Assembly: GCF_004209775.1 (NCBI RefSeq)
Contig: NZ_CP035914.1
Coordinates: 372,001-436,000, forward strand
Source of the DNA: Synechococcus sp. WH 8101
GTDB taxonomy: Bacteria > Cyanobacteriota > Cyanobacteriia > PCC-6307 > Cyanobiaceae
Length of the DNA: 64,000 nt
Reading direction: 5' to 3'
The notes under the pieces were generated by a model, which was not told the origin of the DNA, ran no database searches, and saw nothing but the letters and a program-made list of their open reading frames with translations. This document shows, one piece after another, positions 1-7,918 of this stretch; position 1 is the stretch's first letter; the number at the start of each line of letters is the position of its first letter. The position numbers and the translations under genes were made by a program.

Positions 1-452
1 AGGGTGTGGATGTGCAACCGCATCGGCTCGGCGTGTCGCTCTTGCGCGGACCCACCTGGCCTGATCCCTCCGCTGATCGGGGGCGCCATCGTCTGCGGGT
101 GGCGCTGATGCCGTTGCCATCCGGCTGGGCGGAGGACGCCGTGCCCCAGGCCGCTGTCGCCTTCAGGGAGTCCGGCTGGTGGGGGCCGGTGGGGTCGATG
201 CCGGCCGTGCGCTCACTGCTGCCAGCCCTTCCTGATGCACTGGTGCCGATCCGGGTCAGTCGCGCTCAGGCCTCTGGCGTTGTGCTGCTGCAGGTGTTGA
301 ATCCGGGCGCGAAGCGTGTGCGCTGGAACCTGGTGGACGAGGCGGCCTGGCAGATGCGTCGACTGGGAGTGGAGGGCCTCACCCGGGAGCTGGTGCTTCG
401 GCCCGGTGAACTGGCCGACCTGGAACTGTCGCCTGCGCCTCAGTCGTCGTGA
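1..452 (+). CDS. Alpha-mannosidase (GH38) C-terminal end, partial
   Basis: This is the last ~150 residues of a larger gene entering from the left edge; the frame is open to base 1 and the GTG near base 6 is not a real start. The segment beginning [14 protein letters not shown], followed by ADRG and a beta-rich tail ending in [13 protein letters not shown], resembles the C-terminal beta-domain of family 38 alpha-mannosidases, enzymes that hydrolyse alpha-mannosides. The catalytic domain lies outside the window, so activity cannot be judged. Its stop codon overlaps the 3' end of the convergent psbN gene by 13 nt. The family call rests on this tail alone. Confidence 0.65.
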   Translation, partial: GVDVQPHRLGVSLLRGPTWPDPSADRGRHRLRVALMPLPSGWAEDAVPQAAVAFRESGWWGPVGSMPAVRSLLPALPDALVPIRVSRAQASGVVLLQVLNPGAKRVRWNLVDEAAWQMRRLGVEGLTRELVLRPGELADLELSPAPQSS

Positions 453-580
453 TCGTCGAACGGGTCATCCAGTCGTTTGGAGGGCGGGCCGAAGGCGGTG
501 TAGATGCCGAAACCGGTCAGCCCGAGCAGAACGGCGAGCACCGCGATCGCCACCGTGAGCGCTGGGGAGGAGGTTTCCAT
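440..580 (-). CDS. psbN: Photosystem II protein PsbN
   Basis: A 46-residue single-span thylakoid protein needed for photosystem II assembly or repair rather than being a permanent core subunit (established for the family). The sequence starts [12 protein letters not shown], has one hydrophobic segment (about residues 8-28) and ends in the acidic tail [20 protein letters not shown] is the family signature. It lies divergently to psbH, as usual in cyanobacteria, with about 84 nt shared between the two starts. The start is the ATG read from base 580. Confidence 0.95.
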   Translation of the reverse strand: METSSPALTVAIAVLAVLLGLTGFGIYTAFGPPSKRLDDPFDDHDD

Positions 581-664
581 CACATCTCTCGACAGGTTCG
601 ACCCGTTCCGGGCCATGGCCCCTACAGTATCCAGACCGAACCTCACCCGAGACCCAAGCCCGTC

Positions 665-865
665 ATGGCGCAACGCACTCGACTGGGAGATCTCCTCCGT
701 CCCCTCAACTCCGAGTACGGCAAGGTGGTGCCCGGCTGGGGAACCACCCCTGTGATGGGCGTGTTCATGGCCCTGTTCCTGGTGTTCCTGCTGGTGATCC
801 TGCAGCTTTACAACAAGTCGCTGATCCTTGAGGGCATCAACGTCAACTGGAACGGTTTCGGTTGA
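665..865 (+). CDS. psbH: Photosystem II reaction center protein H
   Basis: A 66-residue PSII core subunit with one membrane span (about residues 28-48), located near CP47 and needed for stable PSII and electron flow at the acceptor side. The conserved block is [19 protein letters not shown] followed by the hydrophobic helix. An open frame continues upstream to 449, but family length and the conserved MAQRTRLGD start place initiation at 665. It is divergent from psbN and followed after 9 nt by tatA in the same direction. Confidence 0.97.
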   Translation: MAQRTRLGDLLRPLNSEYGKVVPGWGTTPVMGVFMALFLVFLLVILQLYNKSLILEGINVNWNGFG

Positions 866-874
866 GGTAGGGCG

Positions 875-1150
875 ATGAATGTCTTCGGCATCGGCCTTCC
901 TGAAATGGCCGTGATTGGTGCGGTGGCCCTGCTGGTGTTTGGGCCCAAGCGCCTGCCGGAGCTGGGGCGGACTCTTGGTAAAACCCTGAAGGGGTTCCAG
1001 TCTGCCTCCAAGGAATTTGAGCGTGAGATCAACAAGGCGATGGCGGAACCCGAGCCGATCGATCAAGCTCCTCTACCGCCTGCCGCAGAAGCTTTGCCTC
1101 ACGATGCAGTCGCTGGTGAGAGCGTGAAGCCAGGCGATCCCGCCTCCTGA
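875..1150 (+). CDS. tatA: Twin-arginine translocase TatA/E-type subunit
   Basis: A 91-residue protein of the TatA/B/E family, which forms the variable pore of the twin-arginine pathway exporting folded proteins across thylakoid and plasma membranes. The N-terminal hydrophobic helix (about residues 5-22) ends in the hallmark FGPKRLPELGRTLGK, followed by an amphipathic helix and an acidic, proline-rich tail. Its TGA overlaps the ATG of pth by 1 nt, indicating a shared transcript. The protein is short, so TatA is more likely than TatB. Confidence 0.9.
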   Translation: MNVFGIGLPEMAVIGAVALLVFGPKRLPELGRTLGKTLKGFQSASKEFEREINKAMAEPEPIDQAPLPPAAEALPHDAVAGESVKPGDPAS

Positions 1151-1773
1151 TGCAGGCAGGACAGCTGCGGCTCCTCGTTGGGCTCGGCAATCCAGGTGAT
1201 CGCTACCACGGCACCCGCCACAACGTGGGATTCATGGCGTTGGAAGCGCTGGCCCGCCGCAACTCCAGCGCCTTTCGATCAATGGCCAAGCTGCAAGGGC
1301 AGGTGGCGGAGATCGGCTTTGGGCCAGGCCGGTTGCGGCTGCTCATGCCGCAGACCTTCATGAATGAGAGCGGTCGCTCGATTCGTGCCGCCCTGGATTG
1401 GTTCCAGTTCGATGTCGATCAGTTGCTGGTGGTGGTGGATGATATGGACCTGCCCCTGGGACGTCTGCGTCTTCGCGCCAAGGGCGGCGCCGGTGGCCAC
1501 AACGGCTTGCGCAGCACCATTCAGCATCTGGGCACCGAGGCCTTTGCCCGGCTCCGAATTGGCATCGGTGCCCCGGGGCGCACGGCGGCGGAGCGTCGTG
1601 CCCGCACCGTGTCCCATGTGCTTGGTCGCTTCAGCCAAGCGGAGCAGCCCCTCCTGGATCAGGTGATCGACGCGGTGGTGCAGGGTGTGGATCAGATCCA
1701 GCGCCAGGGATTGGAGCGCGCCGGCAACCATCTCAATGGTTTGCAGCTGGCAGATGGGGAGAGCGGCGCATGA
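1150..1773 (+). CDS. pth: Peptidyl-tRNA hydrolase
   Basis: A cytosolic esterase of 207 residues that releases peptides from peptidyl-tRNA that dropped off ribosomes, recycling tRNA. The bacterial Pth signatures are clear: VGLGNPGDRYHGTRHNVGF near the N-terminus with the catalytic His in TRHN (about residue 24), MNESGRS near 75, and DDMDLPLGR plus GGAGGHNGLRS near residues 97-120. It is translationally coupled to tatA and overlaps the next gene by 4 nt (ATGA). Confidence 0.96.
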   Translation: MQAGQLRLLVGLGNPGDRYHGTRHNVGFMALEALARRNSSAFRSMAKLQGQVAEIGFGPGRLRLLMPQTFMNESGRSIRAALDWFQFDVDQLLVVVDDMDLPLGRLRLRAKGGAGGHNGLRSTIQHLGTEAFARLRIGIGAPGRTAAERRARTVSHVLGRFSQAEQPLLDQVIDAVVQGVDQIQRQGLERAGNHLNGLQLADGESGA

Positions 1774-2027
1774 GTGCGTTACCGGTCACCACGGCCCATC
1801 TCCGGGTCCTGCGTCAGAGCTTTCAGCAGCAGCGCCTGGAGGGCGAGGTGCAGGCCGGGGGCTTCGCCTGGGAATTCTGCTGGTTGTTTGATCGCGGTGA
1901 ACTGCATGTGGAGCCTTCGCTGGGGCGGGCCTTGATTGAGGATGCCCTGCTCCGCTTTCTCGTGAAGGCCGATTACCACCTGGAACCGGGAGGCGACTAC
2001 ACCTTCACGGTGCGTGCCCGTTTCTGA
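1770..2027 (+). CDS. Conserved cyanobacterial protein (DUF3146-like)
   Basis: An 85-residue protein beginning MSALPVTTAHLRVLRQSF. It has no membrane segment or recognisable catalytic motif; the short beta-rich pattern (FAWEFCWLF, ELHVEPSLGRAL) resembles the DUF3146 family found only in cyanobacteria, from memory. Function is unknown. The start overlaps the pth stop by 4 nt, so it is probably co-translated with pth. Its last 23 nt overlap the 3' end of the convergent YqgF-like gene. Confidence 0.75.
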   Translation: MSALPVTTAHLRVLRQSFQQQRLEGEVQAGGFAWEFCWLFDRGELHVEPSLGRALIEDALLRFLVKADYHLEPGGDYTFTVRARF

Positions 2028-2436
2028 GCGGATTGGGCCAGTCGAGCCTGACGCCGAGGTGATCTTCGAGCATCACCAGTGCCGCGAAGGCATCGAGATC
2101 GATCGGCGGCAGGCGCAGGCCTTCGGGAAGCAGTCGGCGCCAGCCCCGCGGCGGTCGCAGCGTCCAGTAGCGCGCGCGTGCTCGCAGGGTGGTGCCCCGT
2201 TCCTCCACCAGCTCCACGGGCAGCAAGGGGCGCAGGCGTTGTTCCCAGTCGGCACTGCCGGTGCCGTTGCCCAGCAGCACGGTGCTGATCGGTTCTTCGT
2301 CGTTCCAGCGCTGGATCTGTTGGAAAACATCGTCCACCGGCAGCACCAGGCCATCGATCACACGCTGGCGACTGAGTTCGCAGAGCACCAGGCCACATTT
2401 GCTGCGTCCCGGGTCGATCGCGAGCAGACGTGTCAT
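2005..2436 (-). CDS. YqgF/RuvX-like RNase H-fold nuclease
   Basis: A 143-residue protein with the RNase H fold start MTRLLAIDPGRSKCGLVL, where the Asp of DPGR is the first metal ligand in the YqgF/RuvC superfamily; a later acidic pair lies in IDLDAFAALV near residue 118. YqgF proteins are implicated in 16S rRNA 5'-end processing. This protein differs enough from standard RuvX that the substrate is uncertain. It is coupled by a 1-nt overlap to the DUF3084 gene upstream, and its 3' end runs 23 nt into the opposite gene. Confidence 0.75.
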   Translation of the reverse strand: MTRLLAIDPGRSKCGLVLCELSRQRVIDGLVLPVDDVFQQIQRWNDEEPISTVLLGNGTGSADWEQRLRPLLPVELVEERGTTLRARARYWTLRPPRGWRRLLPEGLRLPPIDLDAFAALVMLEDHLGVRLDWPNPLRNGHAP

Positions 2437-3647
2437 CAGGGCGTGGGGGCGCCAGCTGGCGTGTTGGAGGGAATGTCGCCCACGGCCCGCAGCTCCACAG
2501 CCACGGGATCGGCGGTGTCACTGCTGCGCAGGGTCACCACCTCCAGCTCGATACGGGAGGGAGCTCGCTCCAGCAGCTGCTGCCCGAGGCTGTTGAGGCG
2601 GTTGGCGTCGAACTGGAGTCCCTGGCTGAGGGACCCCCGCCGTTGGGCTTCAGCAAGGGCGGAGGCCAGGAGCAAGTTCAAGCGGTTGCGCACTGCTTCG
2701 TTGTTGGTCTCGTTGCGTTCGAGCGTGGTGCGCGCCAGCACATCGCCCGTGTTCACCACCTGGGTGTTCGGACGCACTTCAGGAATGGCATAGACCACTT
2801 TTTCGCCGAGCAGCACATTGGCAGCGGAGCGGATATTCACCACCCAGGTGCCCGGTTGGCGAATCACCTGTTCGAGCCGTTCGATGTCGTTGCGCGGCAC
2901 CAGCAGAATCTGCCGATCGGCCTTCTCACCCGGCAACACGCGCTGGTAGGCCTGCAGGTTGGCCTCACGCAGCATCTGGTCGATCACCTGCTTGGCTTGC
3001 CCGGGATTGTCGAGCCGCAGGGTGGCCGTGGCCAGAGGTTCGCCGCTGCTGAGCACCACGCTGCCCCGCCGCAGGGCCAACACGTTCTTCTCCAGTTGGC
3101 GCAGTTCCGCCTCGCCGCTGCGGATGCGATCGCGCACCTGGGCCAGCTCGGCTTCCGTGCGTCGGATCTCGGCATCGCGCGCTTTCACGTCGCGGCTGAG
3201 TCGAGCCCGTTCCGCCTCCAGTTGCTGGCGTTGTTGCTGCAGAGGCACCAGCGCCTGGCGGAGGGTTTCGGCCTTGGCTTTGGCATCGGCCAGATCCTTG
3301 CTCGCACGGGAGCGTTCGGCCTGGGCCTGAAGCAGTTCACGGCTCGCTTTCTTCTGGGCCTGCCGACTCGCCTTCAGGGCATTGCGGCTGTCGTTGAGCT
3401 TGGTCTGCAGGGCATTCAGTTCAAACAGCCCCACCCGCAGCTGCCGACTCACCAGCAGCAGCAGACCGAGCGACAATGCTGAAATCAGGCTGCCCGTGAG
3501 CACGGTGATCAGCACGGCGGTGCGGCGCGGCCGCAACCCCATCAGGCTCAGCCGGGCTTTGCCCACCTTGGAGCCGAGCCGATCGCCCAGGGTGGCGAGC
3601 ACGCCACCGAGCACGAGCAGCATCAGGATCAACAGCCAGCCGGTCAC
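2436..3647 (-). CDS. DUF3084 membrane-anchored coiled-coil protein
   Basis: A 403-residue protein with two N-terminal hydrophobic segments (about residues 2-22 and 43-68), then a long charged coiled coil (about 75-205, rich in RQAQKKASRELLQAQAE-type heptads), then a globular C-terminal half. This layout is that of the DUF3084 family, common in cyanobacteria. Function is unknown; a scaffolding or envelope role is only inference. The start is the GTG read from 3647. It lies downstream of ntcA in the same direction (63 nt gap) and is coupled to the YqgF-like gene. Confidence 0.8.
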   Translation of the reverse strand: MTGWLLILMLLVLGGVLATLGDRLGSKVGKARLSLMGLRPRRTAVLITVLTGSLISALSLGLLLLVSRQLRVGLFELNALQTKLNDSRNALKASRQAQKKASRELLQAQAERSRASKDLADAKAKAETLRQALVPLQQQRQQLEAERARLSRDVKARDAEIRRTEAELAQVRDRIRSGEAELRQLEKNVLALRRGSVVLSSGEPLATATLRLDNPGQAKQVIDQMLREANLQAYQRVLPGEKADRQILLVPRNDIERLEQVIRQPGTWVVNIRSAANVLLGEKVVYAIPEVRPNTQVVNTGDVLARTTLERNETNNEAVRNRLNLLLASALAEAQRRGSLSQGLQFDANRLNSLGQQLLERAPSRIELEVVTLRSSDTADPVAVELRAVGDIPSNTPAGAPTP

Positions 3648-3710
3648 GAATCCAAGGGCGGTGAAGGGCGACGACGGGCCGTCCGGAAGCCATTGTCCCC
3701 CGCGGAAGGC

Positions 3711-4454
3711 TCAGCTGAAACGTTTGGCGAGGGCGATTGGGTCGAGCACGGTGATCTTCTTGCGATCGATTTCCACCAGCCCCGCATTGCGCAGATCCCC
3801 GAGCAGTCGGGTGATGGTGACGCGGGTGGATCCGATTGCTTCGGCGATCGATTGATGGGAGAGCCGCAAGTCGATGGTGATGCCCTGGGTGCCGGGGATG
3901 CCGAAATCGCGGCAGAGCACGAGCAGAAAACTCACCAGTCGCGACGACATGTCGCGGTGGGTGAGCGTTTCGATCATCGTTTCGGTCTGCAGGATGCGGC
4001 TTGAGAGCCCTTGCAACAGCAACAGCCCCACGCCGGTATCGGCTTCGATTGCCTGGCGCACGGAAGCGGCGGGGGCTGTGACCATCTCGACGCGGGTGAA
4101 GGCGACAGCGTGATAGAAGCGATCGGAGCGATGGCCGGTGAGCAGCGACAGCACTCCGAAGAGGCTGTTTTCCCGCAGCAGCGCCACGGTGATCTCCTCC
4201 CCCGATTCATAGACCCGGGACAGCCTGACGGCGCCACGCCGGATCAGATACACCCGCTCGGCAGGATCACCGGGGAAGAAGATGGTTTTGCCCCGTTCCA
4301 CCAGCTCAGTGCTGGCACCCTCCAGATCGCGGATCACCTCCAAGAGGGTGGGGGTATGGGCCGTGGCCGTGTTCGCCAGGGTGGTGCCGCCGCCGCTGGA
4401 GGCTGGAGCGGGCTGGGGTGAGTAACGGCTGAAGCCGCGGGTGGCTCCGACCAT
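3711..4454 (-). CDS. ntcA: Global nitrogen regulator NtcA
   Basis: A CRP-family transcription factor that activates nitrogen assimilation genes when 2-oxoglutarate is high. It has a cyclic-nucleotide-binding-like fold (about residues 45-160, with [20 protein letters not shown]) and a C-terminal helix-turn-helix whose recognition helix is [12 protein letters not shown]. At 247 residues it is longer than the ~220 of freshwater NtcA because of a Pro/Ala-rich N-terminal extension. The ATG at 4454 is supported by an NtcA-type promoter placed 14-15 nt upstream (see 4476-4517). rph lies upstream in the same direction. Confidence 0.96.
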   Translation of the reverse strand: MVGATRGFSRYSPQPAPASSGGGTTLANTATAHTPTLLEVIRDLEGASTELVERGKTIFFPGDPAERVYLIRRGAVRLSRVYESGEEITVALLRENSLFGVLSLLTGHRSDRFYHAVAFTRVEMVTAPAASVRQAIEADTGVGLLLLQGLSSRILQTETMIETLTHRDMSSRLVSFLLVLCRDFGIPGTQGITIDLRLSHQSIAEAIGSTRVTITRLLGDLRNAGLVEIDRKKITVLDPIALAKRFS

Positions 4455-4475
4455 GGCGGCAATGCGGATGGCTGG

Positions 4476-4517
4476 ACGCTACGGATGGCCCTGGCTCCAC
4501 CTTGTAGCAACCCACAC
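4476..4517 (-). promoter_or_regulatory. NtcA-activated-type promoter of ntcA
   Basis: Read on the minus strand, GTGTGGGTTGCTAC (4504-4517) matches the NtcA box GTA-N8-TAC with one change (GTG), and also GT-N10-AC. It is followed by exactly 22 nt and then TAGCGT (4476-4481), fitting the -10 form TAN3T. Box, 22-nt spacing and -10 together are the consensus architecture of class II NtcA-activated promoters. Transcription would start near 4469, close to the ATG at 4454. Autoregulation of ntcA is established in other cyanobacteria; here it is inferred from the site. Confidence 0.75.
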
Positions 4518-4532
4518 GAAATCCGGCGTTGC

Positions 4533-5273
4533 TCAGGGGCGCGACTCCGGTGCCAGGGCCCGCTGCTGCGCCGCCATCAAGTCCGTGAGGCCTGGTTCGG
4601 CCAGGTCGAGCAGGCGCGTCAGTTCGCTGCGGCTGAAGGGGGCACCTTCAGCGGTGCCCTGCAGTTCCAGCAGGCGACCGCTGCCATCCATCACCACATT
4701 CAGATCCACATCGGCCTGGCTGTCTTCGCTGTAGTTGAGATCCAGCAGCGCCTCTCCACTGATCAGCCCCACCGAGACGGCGGCCACCTGATCGCGCACA
4801 GGGTTGCACTTGATGTCGCCTCGTTCCACCAGGCGCTCGCAAGCCCGTTGCAGCGCCACCCAGGCGCCGGTGATCGCGGCTGTGCGGGTGCCGGCATCGG
4901 CCTGGATCACATCGCAGTCCACCAGTAGGGTGTTCTCTCCCAGTGTCTCCATGTCGAGGCAGGATCTGAGGCTGCGACCGATCAGCCGTTGGATCTCCTG
5001 GGTGCGGCCGGAGAGTTTCAGCAATTCCCGCTTCTGCCGCTCGGGCGTTGACCCGGGCAACAGGCGGTACTCGGCACTGAGCCAGCCTTTGCCGCTGCCC
5101 ATGCGCCAGCGGGGGACGCCGGCTTCATGGGAAATGCTGCAGAGCACAGCCGTGCGCCCGCTGCGCATCAGCACGGAGCTGAGAGCAAAGCCCATCGGAT
5201 CCCACTCGATCGCGACAGGCCTCAGGTCGTTGGGCGAGCGGCCATCGCTCCGTATGGAGACCTGGTTAGACAT
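4533..5273 (-). CDS. rph: Ribonuclease PH
   Basis: A phosphorolytic 3'-5' exoribonuclease that trims tRNA 3' ends. The 246-residue product starts MSNQVSIRSDGRSPNDLRP and shows the family core: GKGWLSAEYRLLPGST, RTQEIQRLIGRSLR, the phosphate-binding QADAGTRTAAITGA (about residues 126-139) and DLNYSEDSQADVDLNVV. The open frame reaches 5348, but conservation begins at the ATG read from 5273. It is divergent from the CobO-like gene (152 nt between starts) and lies upstream of ntcA, whose promoter occupies the short gap. Confidence 0.95.
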   Translation of the reverse strand: MSNQVSIRSDGRSPNDLRPVAIEWDPMGFALSSVLMRSGRTAVLCSISHEAGVPRWRMGSGKGWLSAEYRLLPGSTPERQKRELLKLSGRTQEIQRLIGRSLRSCLDMETLGENTLLVDCDVIQADAGTRTAAITGAWVALQRACERLVERGDIKCNPVRDQVAAVSVGLISGEALLDLNYSEDSQADVDLNVVMDGSGRLLELQGTAEGAPFSRSELTRLLDLAEPGLTDLMAAQQRALAPESRP

Positions 5274-5425
5274 CGAGGCTCGGCGGCATGCAGCTGAGCC
5301 TGACAGCTCGACCGTTGCCACAGGCGCACACCATGACCAGGGGCGCACACCATGGATGGTGTCAGTCGGCTTGTGTGCCCCGCTTCCGGCGCTAGATTCG
5401 AACCCTGCAGGCCGGGTGCGGCCGT

Positions 5426-6043
5426 GTGAACGCCATGACCGCCAGCCTCAGTTCCAGCCATCGCCCCCTGGACCCGCGCAGCGCCGAGCGCCGTGCTTTG
5501 GAGCGTGCTGGCCTGCGGCCGTTGCCCCCTGTGCCGCCGCGGCCACCCCTGCATCTGGTGGCACCGGAGGGCCAGCTCCAGGTGCATACGGCCCCCTATC
5601 GCGGCAGCTTTTCCACAGTGTTCAGCCAGGCGCTGCGCACCGCCGGTCTTGGCAGCCGGGTGATGGTGGTGCAGTTCCTCAAGGGAGGCGTCGACCAGGG
5701 GCCGGAGCGTCGCCTCAGTCTCTGCGGACGGCTGGATTGGTTGCGTCCAGCCGTGGCTGGTTGCCTGGGTGAGCCGGCTGAGAGCCAGCCGCCTGCGGTG
5801 AAGGAGGCGGTGGAAGCGCTCTGGCAGGTGTGTCGTGACAGCCTGCTGGCAGGCGAGTTGGATCAGCTCGTGCTCGATGAGCTGGGTCTGGCGATTGCAC
5901 TGGGCTACCTGAAGGAGGAGGAGGTTCAGGCTGCGCTGCAGCGCCGTCCGGGTTCGGTGGATGTGATTGTCACCGGGCCGGCAATCCCCGAGTTTCTGAT
6001 GGGGTTGGCTGATCAGGTCACGGAACTGCGCCGAGGCTTCTGA
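5426..6043 (+). CDS. CobO-like P-loop-family protein lacking Walker A
   Basis: A 205-residue protein related to cob(I)alamin adenosyltransferase of the CobO/BtuR type: LQVHTAPYRGSFSTVF, then MVVQFLKGG, and LDELGLAIALGYL near residue 150. In true CobO enzymes the first block is a Walker A loop (G-N-G-K-G-K-S/T). Here it reads TAPYRGSFST and the lysine is gone, so ATP binding as in CobO is doubtful. An unrelated role after loss of activity is plausible. Start is GTG 5426, or ATG 5435. It is coupled to dcd by a 1-nt stop/start overlap. Confidence 0.75.
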   Translation: MNAMTASLSSSHRPLDPRSAERRALERAGLRPLPPVPPRPPLHLVAPEGQLQVHTAPYRGSFSTVFSQALRTAGLGSRVMVVQFLKGGVDQGPERRLSLCGRLDWLRPAVAGCLGEPAESQPPAVKEAVEALWQVCRDSLLAGELDQLVLDELGLAIALGYLKEEEVQAALQRRPGSVDVIVTGPAIPEFLMGLADQVTELRRGF

Positions 6044-6636
6044 TGCTCAAGAACGATCGCTGGATCACCGAACAGGCGCAGGCCGGCATGCTGGAACCCT
6101 TCCAGGCGGGGCTGGTTCGTCATCTGGAGCCGGATCAGAAGCAGCGCCCGGTGCTCAGCTTCGGATGCTCGTCGTATGGCTACGACCTGCGTCTATCGCC
6201 GCAGGAATTCCTGATTTTCAAGCACGTGCCGGGCACGGTGATGAACCCGAAACGGTTCAATCCCGCCAACCTGGAGCCCACCGAACTTCACCACGATGAG
6301 GATGGCGACTATTTCATTCTTCCCGCCCATTCTTATGGCTTAGGCGTGGCGCTGGAAAAGATGAAGGTGCCAGCCAACATCACGGTGATCTGCCTGGGCA
6401 AGAGCACCTATGCCCGCCTGGGCATCATCGTGAACACCACGCCAGCGGAAGCGAGTTGGGAAGGGCACCTCACCCTGGAGTTCAGCAACAGCTCCGGTGC
6501 CGATTGCCGCATCTATGCCAACGAAGGCATCTGCCAACTGCTCTTCTTTGAGGGTGATCCCTGCGACACCACCTACAGCGACCGCCAAGGCAAATACCAG
6601 CATCAACCCGAGCGGGTCACCCTGGCCAAGGTTTAA
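6043..6636 (+). CDS. dcd: dCTP deaminase
   Basis: It converts dCTP to dUTP, feeding the dUMP pool used by thymidylate synthase. The 197-residue product has the trimeric dUTPase-like fold with SFGCSSYGYDLRLS near residue 40, GKSTYARLGI near 119, and the motif PAEASWEGHLTLE with the catalytic Glu. It starts within the stop of the CobO-like gene. The natural partner gene thyX lies on the other side of the IS element and RTX gene, suggesting those were inserted between the two nucleotide genes. Confidence 0.95.
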   Translation: MLKNDRWITEQAQAGMLEPFQAGLVRHLEPDQKQRPVLSFGCSSYGYDLRLSPQEFLIFKHVPGTVMNPKRFNPANLEPTELHHDEDGDYFILPAHSYGLGVALEKMKVPANITVICLGKSTYARLGIIVNTTPAEASWEGHLTLEFSNSSGADCRIYANEGICQLLFFEGDPCDTTYSDRQGKYQHQPERVTLAKV

Positions 6637-6677
6637 TTGTCCTTGGCCTTTCAGCTGATCCAGCGGGGCTGTCTTAG

Positions 6678-6688
6678 GGAAGCTCTGG
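6678..6688. repeat. Left terminal inverted repeat of the IS element
   Basis: GGAAGCTCTGG, matched by GGAGACTCTGG at the opposite end (7908-7918, minus strand). A 168-nt non-coding stretch separates it from the transposase stop. Confidence 0.75.
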
Positions 6689-6845
6689 GCAACGCCGGTT
6701 TGAGCGGCGCGGGGCCGCCAAAAGTTGTCTGACGTGGCCTTTGTGTTGCATTGAGACTTGAATCAGCCCCTGGATAGCTGATTACGGGCTCTTTGCCTTC
6801 TCTTTTGGCACCCTGTTCATCCCAACAGCCACACCAGTTCTGTGT

Positions 6846-7850
6846 TCATGCTGCAGCCAGTAGATGGCCACGAGCGAGAAACAGATTGGTCAGTGCGGCC
6901 ATCACATTAATCTTGCATCGATTCTTGGCCAGGCCACGCAGTCGGGTCTTTTGAAAGCCGAACTGTTGTTTGATCACCCTGAATGGGTGCTCAACCTTGG
7001 CGCGGACGTGTGCCTTTGCAGCCTCGATCAGATCCTCAAGCCTTCCTTCTGGAGTGTCAGGTAGCGCTCGGCGTTTGCCTGGTCGTATCGCCACCCGAAA
7101 CACTGCTGAATGGCCCGCCATTTCAGGTCGTTTAGTGATGCCCTGGTAGCCGGCGTCGCCGTAGACGACCTCCTCATCGCCATGCAACAGCTCAGCCGCT
7201 GGGGTGAGGTCGTGCACGTTGGCGGCTGTGGCGACGACTGAATGGATCAGGCCGGAGTCCTTGTCGACGCCGATATGGACTTTCATCCCGTAGGCGCAGC
7301 CTTCCGCGCAGCGGTGATACCACTGGTTTCCCTTCTTGGTCTGGTGCATCTCGGGATCGCGCTTCCCTTCTTTGTTCTTGGTGGAACTGGGTGCCGCAAT
7401 CAAGGTGGCATCGACGATCGTGCCTTGGCGCATCGTCATGCCCCTTGTGCTGAGATGGGCTTTGACCGTCTCAAAGATCTGCTGGCCCAGATCGTGCTTC
7501 TCCAGCAGGTGGCGGAAGGTCAGGATCGTCGTCTCATCAGGGATCCGGTCGCTGATCAACTCGATGCCGGCAAAGCGGCGCATGGTGGGCACCTCGATCA
7601 GGGCCTCTTCCATGGCCGGATCGCTGAGTGAATACCACTGCTGCAACAGGTGGATCCGCAGCATGGTGGCCAACGGATAGGGAGGCCTACCGCCTTTCTT
7701 GCTCGTCTTTGGGTAGTGGGGCTCGATCAAGTCGATCAGCGCCTGCCATGGCACCACCACCTCCATCTCAGAGAGAAACTTCTCCCGTTTGGTCTGCTTC
7801 TTGGCCGTGGTGAGCTCGTAATCCAAGAAGCCGAGCTGTTTGCCGCCCAT
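6846..7850 (-). CDS. IS5-family DDE transposase
   Basis: A 334-residue transposase that cuts and pastes the surrounding element. An N-terminal DUF772-like domain (GGRPPYPLATMLRIHLLQQWY) is followed by the catalytic DDE core: first Asp in TIVDATLIAAPSSTKN, second in VYGDAGYQGI, and Glu in KVEHPFRVIKQQFGF. YGMKVHIGVDKDSGLIHSV is typical of the IS5 subgroup. The frame is intact from the ATG read at 7850 (a TTG precedes it), with no truncation or frameshift. Confidence 0.95.
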   Translation of the reverse strand: MGGKQLGFLDYELTTAKKQTKREKFLSEMEVVVPWQALIDLIEPHYPKTSKKGGRPPYPLATMLRIHLLQQWYSLSDPAMEEALIEVPTMRRFAGIELISDRIPDETTILTFRHLLEKHDLGQQIFETVKAHLSTRGMTMRQGTIVDATLIAAPSSTKNKEGKRDPEMHQTKKGNQWYHRCAEGCAYGMKVHIGVDKDSGLIHSVVATAANVHDLTPAAELLHGDEEVVYGDAGYQGITKRPEMAGHSAVFRVAIRPGKRRALPDTPEGRLEDLIEAAKAHVRAKVEHPFRVIKQQFGFQKTRLRGLAKNRCKINVMAALTNLFLARGHLLAAA

Positions 7851-7907
7851 CAACCCAGTCCTGGCCTGCGATCACAGGGACATTGTCCCGCGAATGGCCC
7901 TGGTTTT

Positions 7908-7918
7908 CCAGAGTCTCC
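7908..7918. repeat. Right terminal inverted repeat of the IS element
   Basis: Reads CCAGAGTCTCC on the plus strand; its complement GGAGACTCTGG matches the left end at 9 of 11 positions. The duplicated target TTAG follows directly at 7919-7922. Confidence 0.75.

Larger units (their letters stand above)
6678..7918 (-). mobile_element. IS5-family insertion sequence, 1241 bp
   Basis: A complete element with one transposase gene. The left end reads GGAAGCTCTGG (6678-6688) and the right end, on the opposite strand, GGAGACTCTGG (7908-7918): 9 of 11 terminal positions match. Both sides are flanked by TTAG (6674-6677 and 7919-7922), a 4-bp target duplication of the YTAR type typical of IS5 elements. 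The right-hand TTAG contains the stop codon of the RTX gene. The intact ends and frame suggest a recent, possibly active insertion. Confidence 0.85.
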
